A stretch of DNA of 54,092 nucleotides, taken from the NCBI GenBank assembly GCA_964636675.1, contig CAZWUO010000004.1, forward strand, positions 1 to 54,092. Reading direction: 5' to 3'. Positions 9,515-19,300 of the stretch are shown here, one piece after another. The position numbers and the translations under genes were made by a program. The DNA is from JALUUH01 sp964636675. Lineage in GTDB: Bacteria; Pseudomonadota; Gammaproteobacteria; S012-40. The notes under the pieces were generated by a model. That model had not been told where the DNA came from and did no database searches. It saw only the letters and a list, made by a program, of their open reading frames with translations. Position 1 is the first letter of the stretch, and every line of letters begins with the position of its first letter.

Positions 9515-9762
9515 TTTCCTTAACGGTGGTATTAGAGGAAGCTTTTGGTCTTTTTTTAGTCATTAGTGGTGAGAAATGAAACGTCAGTAGACGGTACTCG
9601 TGTAAAATACGGGTTTACTTTCGAGTTTTTTACCAAGTTTTTACTTTAATCACGCATCATATAATTTTCCCGCTTGCCTTACAGGTCTTGTGAATCTTAG
9701 GCGTGGTTAGAATAAGGTTGAGTGAATGTTGAGGATGTTTTTTAGGAGATTTTGTTAATCAC
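9515..9762. other. Intergenic region between ald and ftsK
   Basis: About 250 bases without a convincing open frame. It holds a candidate promoter (see separate entry) and an AGGAG-type ribosome-binding site before ftsK. No tRNA or repeat was recognised. Confidence 0.5.
9637..9665 (+). promoter_or_regulatory. Candidate sigma-70 type promoter of ftsK
   Basis: A perfect TATAAT lies at 9660-9665 about 100 bases before the ftsK start. The matching upstream hexamer is weak (T-rich, GTTTTT or TTTTTA at 16-17 bp spacing), so this is a candidate only. Confidence 0.3.
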
Positions 9763-12015
9763 GTGTCTTTTACCAGTCAATTACATCGAGCTTTAAGAGA
9801 AGCTGCGTTTATCGTATTCGCGGTTGTTGCGATTTATTTATTTGTTGCGTTATATACCTTTGATTCGACCGATCCCGCTTGGTCGCACAGTACGGTGTCA
9901 GAAACCGTGAGCAACGCGGGTGGTATTGTCGGGGCATGGTTTGCGGATATTAGTTTTTTCTTGTTAGGATATTTGGCCTATGTTATTCCGCTGACCGTAT
10001 TGTTTATAGGTTGGCGTTTATTCAGAGGACGCTCCGCAAGATCGACCGAGACCCCCAAGTATATAAGTGTGGTGCGTGCGGTCGGTTATTTAATGACGCT
10101 GGGCGCCAGCACGGGCATTGCTAATTTACACTTTGCCGATCTGCATTCTAAATTTTCAGCGGACAATGGGGGATTGCTTGGTGCATTGGTCAGTGATGGT
10201 TTAGTCAGTGTTTTTAACCCGGTAGGCGGCACTTTATTTTTATTGGCGTTGCTGATTATTGGCATTAGTCTCGCGACAGGCTTGTCTTGGTTGGGTTTGA
10301 TCGATGGAATCGGTATGGCGGTCATGCGGTTTTTTTCTGGAGTTCGTAGCCGCATGCGAGAGAAAAAAATCGCGCGTACGGCTAAAAAACAACGGATTGC
10401 GGTGGTACAGCAAGATCGCATAAAAAATCATAAACGCATTGCACCGAGTATTATGCCGCCTTCAAAGCCCGCTCCGGTGCGCAGTGTTAGAAAATTGCAA
10501 GAAAAACAAATGAAGTTGTTCGAGGGATCGACTAATGATGCATTGCCCACATTGGATTTGTTGGAGCAACCGCAGGTTTCAAAACATAAAATAGCGCCGG
10601 CAGCGCTGGAAGCTATGGCGCGGCAGGTGGAGTTAAAGTTAAAAGATTTCAATATCGAAGCCGAAGTTGTCGCGGTTTACCCTGGGCCTATTGTGACACG
10701 TTATGAATTACAGCCTTCACCGGGTACGAAGGGAAGCCAGGTGATTAATCTGGCAAAAGATTTAGCACGTAGTTTGTCGGTGGTGAGTGTGCGTGTAGTC
10801 GATGTTATTCCCGGCAAATCAGTCATTGGTTTGGAAATACCAAACGAGCACCGTGAAATTGTACGCTTAGTTGAAGTTTTGCAATCCAAAGAATATGAAA
10901 ACGCTGGTTCGCCATTGACCCTGGTTTTGGGTAAAGATATTGGTGGGCATCCCGCGGTTTCTGACCTCGCAAAAATGCCGCATCTTTTGGTCGCAGGTAC
11001 CACCGGTTCTGGTAAATCGGTTGCGGTCAACGCGATGATTTTGAGTATCTTGTTTAATGCAACGCCGAAACAAGTCAAAATGATTATGATTGATCCTAAA
11101 ATGCTAGAGCTTTCGATATATGATGGTATTCCGCACTTATTAACCCCCGTTGTGACCGATATGAAGGATGCGTCAACCGCTTTGCGTTGGTGTGTTGCGG
11201 AAATGGAGCGACGCTATAAATTAATGTCTATGCTGGGTGTAAGAAACTTGGCGGGTTATAACAAAAAGGTGAAAGATGCGGTGGCAAAAGGCGAGCCCAT
11301 ATTAGATCCCTTGCATTTGGAAGCAAGCACCGAACCGGCAGAAGCGCTAGATACATTACCCAATATCGTTGTCATTGTTGATGAGTTAGCAGATATGATG
11401 ATGATTGTTGGTAAAAAAGTTGAGGAATATATTGCACGTCTTGCGCAAAAGGCACGTGCGGCTGGAATACACTTGATTCTTGCTACCCAGCGCCCATCGG
11501 TAGATGTGTTAACGGGCTTGATTAAATCCAATATTCCAACGCGAATTTCATTCCAGGTTTCCTCAAAAATAGATTCGCGGACTATTATCGATCAAATGGG
11601 GGCTGAGCAGCTCTTAGGGCACGGTGATATGCTATTTTTGACCCCCGGAGGTGGCGTGCCAACGCGTTATCATGGCGCTTTTGTTGCTGATCAGGAAGTT
11701 CATAACGTGGTTAATGATCTTAAACGGCGTGGTAAACCAGAGTATAATGACGCAATACTATCGGGTGATCCATTAGCCGAAGGTATTTTTGTCCCTGGTG
11801 AGCCGGAGAGCGATGACCCTGAGGCTGACCCCTTGTATGATCAAGCGGTTTCATTTGTGATTGAAAATCGCAAGGCTTCTATATCCAGTGTGCAAAGAAA
11901 ATTAAAAATTGGATACAATCGGGCAGCGCGCATGGTGGAAGCCATGGAATCAGCAGGCGTGGTGAGTTCGCCGCTCAGCAATGGGCAAAGAGAAGTTTTG
12001 TCGCCACCGATGTAA
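9763..12015 (+). CDS. ftsK: DNA translocase FtsK
   Basis: Septal ATP-driven DNA pump that moves chromosome termini and activates XerCD recombination at dif. Four N-terminal membrane segments are seen (about residues 15-33, 62-85, 102-120 and 153-180). A short linker follows, then the motor with Walker A GTTGSGKS at residues 412-419 and the VVIVDELADMMMIV Walker B, and finally the winged-helix gamma domain (about residues 685-750, with SVQRKLKIGYNRAARMVE) that reads the polar KOPS sequences. At 750 residues it is a short-linker FtsK, unlike the 1329-residue E. coli form. The GTG start has a TAGGAGA site 13 bases upstream, somewhat far. Gene order ftsK-lolA-rarA-serS is conserved from enteric bacteria. 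Confidence 0.96.
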   Translation: MSFTSQLHRALREAAFIVFAVVAIYLFVALYTFDSTDPAWSHSTVSETVSNAGGIVGAWFADISFFLLGYLAYVIPLTVLFIGWRLFRGRSARSTETPKYISVVRAVGYLMTLGASTGIANLHFADLHSKFSADNGGLLGALVSDGLVSVFNPVGGTLFLLALLIIGISLATGLSWLGLIDGIGMAVMRFFSGVRSRMREKKIARTAKKQRIAVVQQDRIKNHKRIAPSIMPPSKPAPVRSVRKLQEKQMKLFEGSTNDALPTLDLLEQPQVSKHKIAPAALEAMARQVELKLKDFNIEAEVVAVYPGPIVTRYELQPSPGTKGSQVINLAKDLARSLSVVSVRVVDVIPGKSVIGLEIPNEHREIVRLVEVLQSKEYENAGSPLTLVLGKDIGGHPAVSDLAKMPHLLVAGTTGSGKSVAVNAMILSILFNATPKQVKMIMIDPKMLELSIYDGIPHLLTPVVTDMKDASTALRWCVAEMERRYKLMSMLGVRNLAGYNKKVKDAVAKGEPILDPLHLEASTEPAEALDTLPNIVVIVDELADMMMIVGKKVEEYIARLAQKARAAGIHLILATQRPSVDVLTGLIKSNIPTRISFQVSSKIDSRTIIDQMGAEQLLGHGDMLFLTPGGGVPTRYHGAFVADQEVHNVVNDLKRRGKPEYNDAILSGDPLAEGIFVPGEPESDDPEADPLYDQAVSFVIENRKASISSVQRKLKIGYNRAARMVEAMESAGVVSSPLSNGQREVLSPPM

Positions 12016-12068
12016 TTAATCATTACACTATGAAAAGCCAATAGATGCTAAGGACACGAAGATAAAAA

Positions 12069-12707
12069 ATGAAAAAGAATATACTGAGTTTTGTCATATT
12101 TGCTTTGCTGAGCGGTTTTTCGGGATTGCTTAGCGCAGATGATAGGGTAAAAAAACTACAGAATTATTTTGATAAATTGAAAACATTTAGTGGTGATTTT
12201 GAGCAGTCGGTAAAAAATGTGCAATTTGCGGTTATCGAAGCATCCAGCGGTAAATTTGTGATCCAGCGACCGAATCAATTTCGTTGGGATTATTTAAAGC
12301 CCTATGAGCAGAATATTGTATCGGATGGAAAAAAGGTTTGGATTTATGATGCTGATCTTGAGCAAGTAACGATTAAGGATTTTGATGTTACCTTGGGTAA
12401 TACACCGGCCTTATTATTAAGTCGAGAGCAAAAAATTGAAAAAACTTTCTTAGTCAGTCATGCCGCGGGTGACAATGGTGTGGAGTGGTATCATTTATTG
12501 CCGATTCAAATGTCTGATGGTTTTACCAGTATCGGTTTGGCTTTTTTAAACGACGAGCTGGTCGGCATGAAATTATTGGATAACTTAGGTCAAACCACAG
12601 AACTCTTTTTTAAAAATACGCAAATCAATAATCCAGTAATAAAAAAATCTTTTACATTTATTCCACCCAAAGGTGCCGACGTGTTCGATACAACAAAACG
12701 TCATTAA
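12069..12707 (+). CDS. lolA: Outer-membrane lipoprotein carrier protein LolA
   Basis: Periplasmic chaperone that takes lipoproteins from LolCDE and hands them to LolB. The first 23 residues (MKKNILSFVIFALLSGFSGLLSA, then DD) are a clear signal peptide. The mature part has the LolA pattern LQNYFDKLKTFSGDFEQ, FVIQRPNQFRWDYLKPYEQNIVSDGKKVWIYD as the long recognisable block, and the late FTFIPPKGADVFD ending. The total of 212 residues is the family size. It follows ftsK after 53 bases and its end overlaps the upstream frame of rarA by no more than the spacing to that start. It presumably serves the lipoprotein encoded further on at 16374-20633 among others. Confidence 0.95.
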   Translation: MKKNILSFVIFALLSGFSGLLSADDRVKKLQNYFDKLKTFSGDFEQSVKNVQFAVIEASSGKFVIQRPNQFRWDYLKPYEQNIVSDGKKVWIYDADLEQVTIKDFDVTLGNTPALLLSREQKIEKTFLVSHAAGDNGVEWYHLLPIQMSDGFTSIGLAFLNDELVGMKLLDNLGQTTELFFKNTQINNPVIKKSFTFIPPKGADVFDTTKRH

Positions 12708-12729
12708 GGGCCACGGAACAAGCAGCGTA

Positions 12730-14073
12730 ATGGAACAAAATGGATTGTTTGATCGTTTAGCCGAAGAAATACGCCCCTTGGCTGATCGCATGCGGCCTAA
12801 AGTACTGAATGAATTTTATGGGCAGGCGCATTTACTCGGTGAGACTGCGCCGTTAAGAAAGGCGATTGAAAGTGGTATTTTGCATTCGATGATTTTCTGG
12901 GGGCCTCCGGGTACTGGAAAAACAACCCTGGCAAGATTGATCTCCAAACAAAGCAACACCCAGTTTCTTGCGTTATCGGCGGTTCTTGGTGGGGTCAAAG
13001 AAATTCGCAATGCCATATCCCTCGCGCAAACCTATCGCCAGAATACAGGTAGCGGAACGGTATTATTTGTTGACGAAGTGCATCGATTTAATAAGGCCCA
13101 GCAAGATGCTTTTTTACCTTATGTAGAAGATGGAACCGTTACATTTATTGGTGCCACCACTGAAAATCCATCATTTGAATTAAATAATGCGTTGTTATCA
13201 CGTGCGCGTGTCTATGTATTAAAACCGCTGTCGGTTGCGGAAATACGCTTTATCATCGACCGCGCGCTAGGTGATGTAGAATCCGGCTATGGGCAACAAT
13301 CCATTTCTTTCGATGAGCCGCTAAGGGATAAACTGGCACACGGTGTTGATGGTGATGCACGACGAGCGCTTAATTTTTTAGAAATATTAATTGATCTTTC
13401 TACCGAGGTTGATTCGATCAAAATTGTCAATTCCAGCTTATTAGAGGAAGTTTTAAAAGGTGGTTTTCGACGCTTTGATAAAGGCGGAGAGGCCTTTTAC
13501 GATCAAATCTCGGCGTTGCATAAATCGGTGAGAGGTTCTTCGCCCGATGCTGCGCTTTACTGGTTTTGTCGTATGTTGGATGGTGGCTGCGATCCTTTAT
13601 ATATCGCGCGGCGTATCGTCAGAATGGCGAGTGAAGATATAGGGAATGCTGATCCGCGTGGTTTACAGCTGGCGCTGAGTGCGTGGGATGTGCAACAACG
13701 CTTGGGTTCGCCTGAGGGTGAACTCGCGGTGGCACAGGCAATTGTGTATTTAGCATCTGTACCTAAAAGCAATGCGGTTTACAAGGCCTTTAATGCAGCA
13801 ATGGAAGATGCAAAAAACTTCGGCTCACTCGATGTGCCGCTGCATTTAAGAAATGCCCCGACAAAGCTCATGCAAGAACTGGAGTATGGAAAGGCGTATC
13901 GATATGCGCATGCAGAACCGGATGCATATGCGGCGGGAGAAAGCTATTTTCCTGATGAGATGCCAGCAACGACATATTATGAACCGGTGCCGCGTGGGCT
14001 GGAAGCAAAAATAAAGTTACGCATGGAGGCTTTGCGTGCACAAGACCGAGCTTATCAGGAAACAAAGTCTTGA
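12730..14073 (+). CDS. rarA: Replication-associated recombination protein A (AAA+ ATPase)
   Basis: Clamp-loader-like AAA+ ATPase of the RarA/MgsA/WRNIP1 family acting at stalled replication forks. Walker A WGPPGTGKTT is at residues 57-66, Walker B and sensor are in VLFVDEVHRFNKAQQDAFLP, and FIGATTENPSFELNNALLSRARV is the sensor/arginine-finger block. The C-terminal helical tetramerisation region (ISALHKSVRGSSPDAALYWFCRML, then IARRIVRMASEDIGNADP) is complete. I chose ATG 12730 (447 residues) rather than the ATG 19 codons earlier, which would overlap the end of lolA and adds no conserved sequence. It is followed by a likely terminator at 14119-14160. Confidence 0.95.
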   Translation: MEQNGLFDRLAEEIRPLADRMRPKVLNEFYGQAHLLGETAPLRKAIESGILHSMIFWGPPGTGKTTLARLISKQSNTQFLALSAVLGGVKEIRNAISLAQTYRQNTGSGTVLFVDEVHRFNKAQQDAFLPYVEDGTVTFIGATTENPSFELNNALLSRARVYVLKPLSVAEIRFIIDRALGDVESGYGQQSISFDEPLRDKLAHGVDGDARRALNFLEILIDLSTEVDSIKIVNSSLLEEVLKGGFRRFDKGGEAFYDQISALHKSVRGSSPDAALYWFCRMLDGGCDPLYIARRIVRMASEDIGNADPRGLQLALSAWDVQQRLGSPEGELAVAQAIVYLASVPKSNAVYKAFNAAMEDAKNFGSLDVPLHLRNAPTKLMQELEYGKAYRYAHAEPDAYAAGESYFPDEMPATTYYEPVPRGLEAKIKLRMEALRAQDRAYQETKS

Positions 14074-14118
14074 ATATTATGTGTCACAAAGGCAATGAGA
14101 TGTAGATGATGGGCTTTT

Positions 14119-14160
14119 CCTGTCAGTTTATTCAGTGCACTTGATGGCAGGGTTTTTTTT
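14119..14160 (+). terminator. Rho-independent terminator after rarA
   Basis: CCTGTCA (14119-14125) pairs with TGGCAGG (14145-14151) with one G-U pair across a 19-base loop, and a run of eight T follows at 14153-14160. The position just after rarA fits the end of the ftsK-lolA-rarA transcript. The loop is rather large, so strength is uncertain. Confidence 0.55.
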
Positions 14161-14218
14161 GCTAATCGTTGCGTCATCTACCGATGATTATTGATCCAAC
14201 CACCTATGAGGATTTACT

Positions 14219-14593
14219 GTGACCCAAACATTGATGATTGCTAGCGGAGGTGCTTTAGGTGCATTGTTGCGCTTTTGGTCATCGCAGTGGGTGCATAGTG
14301 TGATGGGAAGAGGTTTTCCTTATGGAACCTTACTCGTTAATATTGTGGGTTCCTTATTGATGGGGTTTATGTTTGTCATGTTATTAGAGCGTTTTAATCT
14401 AGGGCCTGAATGGCGTGGCTTAATCATGATTGGGTTTCTTGGCGCTTTTACCACATTTTCTACATTTTCATTAGAAACCTTGCATCTTTTAAATAGTGGG
14501 GAGTTGCTCAAGGCAGGGCTTAATGTCGTGCTCAGTGTTGTTTTATGTATTGCTGCAGTTTGGTTGGGTATGTTAGTCGGTAGGCAGATATGA
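14219..14593 (+). CDS. crcB: Fluoride ion channel CrcB/Fluc
   Basis: Small dual-topology membrane protein that lets fluoride leave the cell. The 124-residue protein has four hydrophobic segments and the family motifs GGALGALLRFW at the start, GTLLVNIVGSLLMGF (containing the conserved Asn) and GFLGAFTTFSTFSLE with the Phe/Thr ladder that lines the pore. Translation starts at GTG 14219, preceded by GAGGA about ten bases upstream. The stop overlaps the start of the DUF190 gene by four bases (ATGA). Because a single copy is present, the channel would be a homodimer. No fluoride riboswitch could be recognised in the 145 bases upstream. Confidence 0.93.
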   Translation: MTQTLMIASGGALGALLRFWSSQWVHSVMGRGFPYGTLLVNIVGSLLMGFMFVMLLERFNLGPEWRGLIMIGFLGAFTTFSTFSLETLHLLNSGELLKAGLNVVLSVVLCIAAVWLGMLVGRQI

Positions 14594-14895
14594 AGTTGAT
14601 TAGCGTCAAAGTAGTCAGAATATACTTATCCGAAGGGGATGGTCGTTTAGCGCATATCTTAGCGGAATTAAAGCAAATAAAACCGCTACGTGGAGTTACC
14701 GTCTTTCGGGCAATAACAGGATTTGGCCCTTCGGGTATAGTCCACGATGCTTCGATTGTGGATTTATCATTGGATTTGCCGGTAGTTGTAGAGTTTTTTG
14801 ATCAACCCGAAAAGGTCGTTCAAGTGCTAGAAAAGATAAAAAATAATTTAACCGCAGAACATGTGCTTATTTGGTCTGCTGAGATGATGTTATAA
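14590..14895 (+). CDS. DUF190 family protein (PII-like)
   Basis: 101-residue protein of the DUF190 family, whose structures resemble the PII signalling fold. Visible pattern: an early KVVRIYLSEGD strand, then LRGVTVFRAITGFGPSG in the middle (typical RGATV-R-GI-GFG motif of this family) and the DLPVVVEFFD strand near residue 70. It is translationally coupled to crcB by a four-base overlap, and such crcB-DUF190 pairs are seen in many bacteria. A role in controlling the fluoride channel is therefore plausible but is inference; the biochemical function of the family is not established. Confidence 0.85.
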   Translation: MKLISVKVVRIYLSEGDGRLAHILAELKQIKPLRGVTVFRAITGFGPSGIVHDASIVDLSLDLPVVVEFFDQPEKVVQVLEKIKNNLTAEHVLIWSAEMML

Positions 14896-14908
14896 AGGGA
14901 AATAAATA

Positions 14909-16195
14909 ATGCTGGATCAAAAACTATTGCGTAACGATTTGGATTTTGTGGTAACGCAATTAGCGCGGCGTGGTTTTCAGCTTGATATACGTGCATATGC
15001 TTCGTTGGAAAATAAACGCAAAAAAATTCAGCAAAAAACAGAAGAGTTACAGGCTGAACGAAATGCTAAGTCAAAAAATATTGGCCAGGCTAAAGCAGCG
15101 GGCGAGGATATTACGCCTTTGCTGCAACAAGTGGATGGACTTGGCGCAGCACTAAAAAAAAATGAAGAGCAATTTAGTCAGCTTAAACAACAGCTCAATG
15201 ATTTTTTGATCTCAATTCCAAACCTTCCTCACGCCACGGTGCCGGATGGAAAAAGCGAAGATGACAATGCGGAAGTTCGTCGTTGGGGTAGCCTTCGTCA
15301 ATTTGATTTTGCACCGCAAGACCATGCTGATCTTGGAGAGGCATTGCAGCTTGTTGATTTTAAGGCGGCGGTAAAAATAACCGGTTCGCGTTTTATGACA
15401 TTATCTGGATCGTTGGCACGAATGCATCGTGCCTTGATTCAGTTTATGTTGAATAAGCATACTCAAGACCATGATTATACCGAAACCTATGTACCTTATT
15501 TGGTTAACGCAGAAAGTTTGCGTGGAACCGGACAATTACCAAAATTTGCAGAAGACTTGTTTGTTATCAAGGAGCATTCGGAAACCGCTAAGCCATTTTA
15601 TTTGATTCCCACAGCCGAGGTTCCACTAACAAATATGCTAAGAGATGAAATATTGGATGCGTCTCAGTTACCGCTGAAACTGACGGCGCATACACCTTGT
15701 TTTCGCAGTGAAGCAGGGTCTTATGGGCGTGATACTCGGGGTATGATTCGGCAACATCAGTTTGAAAAAGTAGAGCTTGTGCAAATCGTAAAACCCGAGG
15801 AATCTTATACCGTATTAGAGGAATTAACGGGGCATGCTGAGAGTATTTTGCAAGAACTCGAATTGCCTTATCGGGTGATGAATTTATGCGCTGGGGATAT
15901 TGGGTTTAATGCCGCAAAAACGTATGATTTAGAAGTATGGTTGCCCGGGCAGGGCAAGTATCGCGAGATTTCTTCATGCAGTAACTTTGAAGCTTTTCAA
16001 GCGAGAAATATGCAAGCACGCTGGCGCAACCCGGTCAGTAAAAAACCGGAACTCGTGCACACAGTGAATGGTTCAGGACTGGCTGTGGGACGAACGCTTG
16101 TTGCTATTATGGAGAACTACCAGAATGCCGATGGCAGCATAACGGTTCCGGATGTTTTAAAAGCGTATATGGGCGGATTGGAGTTCATTGCTTGA
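14909..16195 (+). CDS. serS: Seryl-tRNA synthetase
   Basis: Class II aminoacyl-tRNA synthetase charging tRNA-Ser. The N-terminal coiled-coil arm is obvious (about residues 28-105, KRKKIQQKTEELQAERNAKSK onwards), followed by the catalytic core with PYLVNAESLRGTGQLPKFAEDLF, motif 2 TPCFRSEAGSYGRDTRGMIRQHQFEKVELV and motif 3 TVNGSGLAVGRTLVAIMENYQ. Length 428 residues is standard. The ATG lies 13 bases after the DUF190 stop with a GGGAAAT site, so it may be read with crcB. The order rarA-(crcB)-serS is conserved in gammaproteobacteria. Confidence 0.97.
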   Translation: MLDQKLLRNDLDFVVTQLARRGFQLDIRAYASLENKRKKIQQKTEELQAERNAKSKNIGQAKAAGEDITPLLQQVDGLGAALKKNEEQFSQLKQQLNDFLISIPNLPHATVPDGKSEDDNAEVRRWGSLRQFDFAPQDHADLGEALQLVDFKAAVKITGSRFMTLSGSLARMHRALIQFMLNKHTQDHDYTETYVPYLVNAESLRGTGQLPKFAEDLFVIKEHSETAKPFYLIPTAEVPLTNMLRDEILDASQLPLKLTAHTPCFRSEAGSYGRDTRGMIRQHQFEKVELVQIVKPEESYTVLEELTGHAESILQELELPYRVMNLCAGDIGFNAAKTYDLEVWLPGQGKYREISSCSNFEAFQARNMQARWRNPVSKKPELVHTVNGSGLAVGRTLVAIMENYQNADGSITVPDVLKAYMGGLEFIA

Positions 16196-16215
16196 TGCCA
16201 AAATAGCCTTTTACC

Positions 16216-16340
16216 GAGGGAACCTCTGATTAAGTTATCTAGCGAGCGTAAACTGCGTTAAATTGAAACTCAAAATGCGCATTTACTCGAGTAAATGAGC
16301 GCTTTTCCTCGGTGCCTCTTGCGGGTAAACGCAGTCATCG
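16216..16340. repeat. Possible truncated intergenic repeat with an 18-bp perfect palindrome
   Basis: Non-coding segment between the convergent serS and the Ig-repeat lipoprotein gene. It contains the perfect 18-base palindrome CATTTACTCGAGTAAATG, and begins with GGGAACCTCTGATTAAG, which has the look of a repeat terminus. No matching inverted end was found on the right, so if it is a MITE-like element it is incomplete. It could also act as a bidirectional hairpin terminator for the converging genes. Confidence 0.35.
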
Positions 16341-16373
16341 GAGAAATAAAAGGTGGGCTGAGTTCGTTACGAA

Positions 16374-19300
16374 TTAAAAACCTATGTTCACCCTGTATTC
16401 AAAAGTGCTGCCGCTGGCATCATCTCTTAATTCATAAATAAGCGCTAGTTTGGGCTCGATAATGTCTTTTGGTGTTTTATAATACGCAGAGGTTGTTTTT
16501 CCTGGAGTTAAAAATTTTCTGCTTTCATCTATATCGCTGTTGGCGATATCAAATGTTTGCAGTAGCTCGCTGTCATTATAAATGCTAAACGCAATCAGTG
16601 AATAAGATCTGAGGACGCCGTTGGCGATGGTAAACAATATCTGGCTACCTGTTTTTAGAATATTGCCATCCAGTATCGGTTTGACGGATATCCAGGCACC
16701 AATCGTTGTTGCAAGATCATCGGTTGAGTATAAATAGATATTTCTTGTGATGGTAGTCCCAATTACACTGATCTTCAATTTTATGATGCCCGCGAAAGTT
16801 GAGCTTAATAGGATGGTTGCTTGACCATTTTGCGTGGTGACATTGCTCGCAAAGCTTGCTTGCCCTTCTATTAATTCAATAGCGAGTTCGGTTGTATCGG
16901 CTACTCGCGAGTCAATATCCGCAGCGCGTACAAAAAAATGGAGGCTTGTTTGGTCTGCTCCGTTATTGAGAATCACGTTAGGGATGGCCGCAAATGCGAG
17001 TCCAACAGCGAGCGTTGGATCGTCTACAATGGTAAATGATGCAATGCTGGTTTGGCTGCCAAAAGATGCGCTTACATTAACATTACCCGTTTGCAGACCT
17101 GACACAATACCTTTGCTTTCAGTGGCATTACTTATCGTTGCAATACTGGCGTCATCTACTGTCCAATTTACAAAGTGGGTAAGCGATTGCTGGAGGTTTC
17201 CCGTGTAATTTCCAATCGCTTGGAGCGGGTTCTGCGTGCCTTTGGCAAAGGTATCTACCGCTGAAGTGATAGCGATGCTTTGCAGTTCCGCATCCGATAC
17301 GGTTAATGTCGTTTGGATACTGGTGTCATTATAAGTGGCGCTAATGCTCGTTACGCCCGGAGACAGTGCATCTATCCATCCTTGCATCGAGATGTTGTTG
17401 TTTGCTTGTGCAACATGCGGAGCGCTTGAAGCCCATATGCTTTCTTGTGTCAGGTCTTTTTGGCTTGCATCAGAAAAGCTTCCTATGGCTTTTATTTGTA
17501 TGCCCGTTAAGTTCGCTACCGTTGCATTTACGATATCAAATGTGAGGCTAGTCAATGTGGCGGAGCTAATATTGACAAATTGAGTTCCTGTAATTCCTGC
17601 ATAATTCGCGGAGATAAATGTTATGCCTTCGGCGAGGGCCAATAAGCGTGCGTTGGTATTATCAATGTTGGCAATAGAAGGGTCTCCGGTGCTCCATGCG
17701 ACCAAGGATGTGAGATCTTGCTCACTGCCATCTGAATAATTTCCGGTTGCGGTAAGCTGGGTTTGGGTTCCTGCCGGGATATTAGCATTGTCACTTTCAA
17801 TCGAAATGCCATTTAGAATGGCATCGGTAATTACCGCGTTAAGTGAATGAGTGACTCCCGATAAGCTTGCGATAATGGTAGCAGATCCGCTATTTAGCGC
17901 GAATAACATCCCCAAGCTTTGTGGTGCATTACTAATAGCGATGACGTTAGTATTATCCGTAGACCATGTCACATTTTGCGTAATATTCTGGGTAGAGTTA
18001 TCCGAATATTGACCGGTAGCTTGTAATTTTAGACTAAGCCCTTTAGCGAGTAAAATAATTCCAGGGGTGATCTCAATTTTCTGTAGAGCGGGATTAATGA
18101 TGTTTATTCCAATGGTTTTTTCTACGCCATTAAGTTGTGCTTTAATATTTGCGAGGCCGTTGGTTAAGCCAATAAGTGATCCTGAGGTGGCATAAGCATT
18201 GGCAATGCTTGCCACGGATTCCGCATCGGAAGTCCAGGTGACATCTTTTGTAACGTCTTTTGTGGTGTCATCGCTGAGGGTGGCGGTGGCGGTGAGTAGT
18301 TGGGTGATCCCAATAGGCAAACTCAGATTAGACGGAGAAATTTCTAAAGCCTGGATAGTCGCCATCGTCGCGCTTATGTCTATCGCATGAAAAATTCCGT
18401 TGAGCTGAGCAGTGATGGTACTGGTTCCGCCAGAGACAGCGGTTATAAACGCTGCTGTTCCATGTGACGTATTCGGTGTGATTATAATGGCTTGAGGGTT
18501 AGATGAGATCCACGAAACCTGGGTTGTAATATCTGCTGTGGAGCCATCAGAAAATGTGCCCATGGCACGAATGGGCGCGCTAAGACCCGCAGCGAGTAAT
18601 TGTGTGGCGATTAGTTGAATGCGGACTAAATCTACCTGTTGTAATTCCACTAGCGTGTTCGCTGACAGTCCATTGATAGACGCTGTAATTAAAACTTGTC
18701 CGCCACGAACACCTTGCAAAATACCCGCAGTAGAGTCAACGTTACTTATATTGGCAACACTTGAATCACTGCTGGTCCAGGAAACTACTTTACTGAGATC
18801 TTGTTTACTGCCATCAGAGAAAATTCCAGTCGCGCTTAATTGCATTTTTCGAGTCACTGGAATTTGCAAGCTAGCAGCAAAGATTTCTAATTTTTCGAGC
18901 ACTGCATTGTTTACGGTTACCTCTAAATCGATGGAAACATCTTGGTAGCTCGCGGTAATCGTTGAGCCTCCTTCGGTGGTTGCATAGACATAAGTGTTTG
19001 TATTGTCCAAAATATTTACATTGGAATTGCTTGACGTGAAAACGACGAAATTAGTTAAGTTAAGTTTGTCACCATTGGAAAAAATTCCGGTGACTATAAT
19101 TTCAGCTTGTGTGCCTTTTGCGAGCTCCAATATTGATGGTTGGATTTCCAAGGTCGCAATATTTGGGTCTGATACGGTAAGTGTTGTTGCGGCAGAAATA
19201 TTGTTATAAGACGCTTTTATTTTGACTTCGCCGGGTACCAGAGCTTGTACGATTCCAGTGCCAGTTTGCGTGTTTCTTATATATGCGATATTTTCGTCGC

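Noticed and set aside
14074..14218. Possible fluoride riboswitch upstream of crcB
   Set aside because: The segment has a GGCAATGAG-like start but lacks the conserved pseudoknot and the CTGATGA...CCTAC part; the only firm structure is the rarA terminator.
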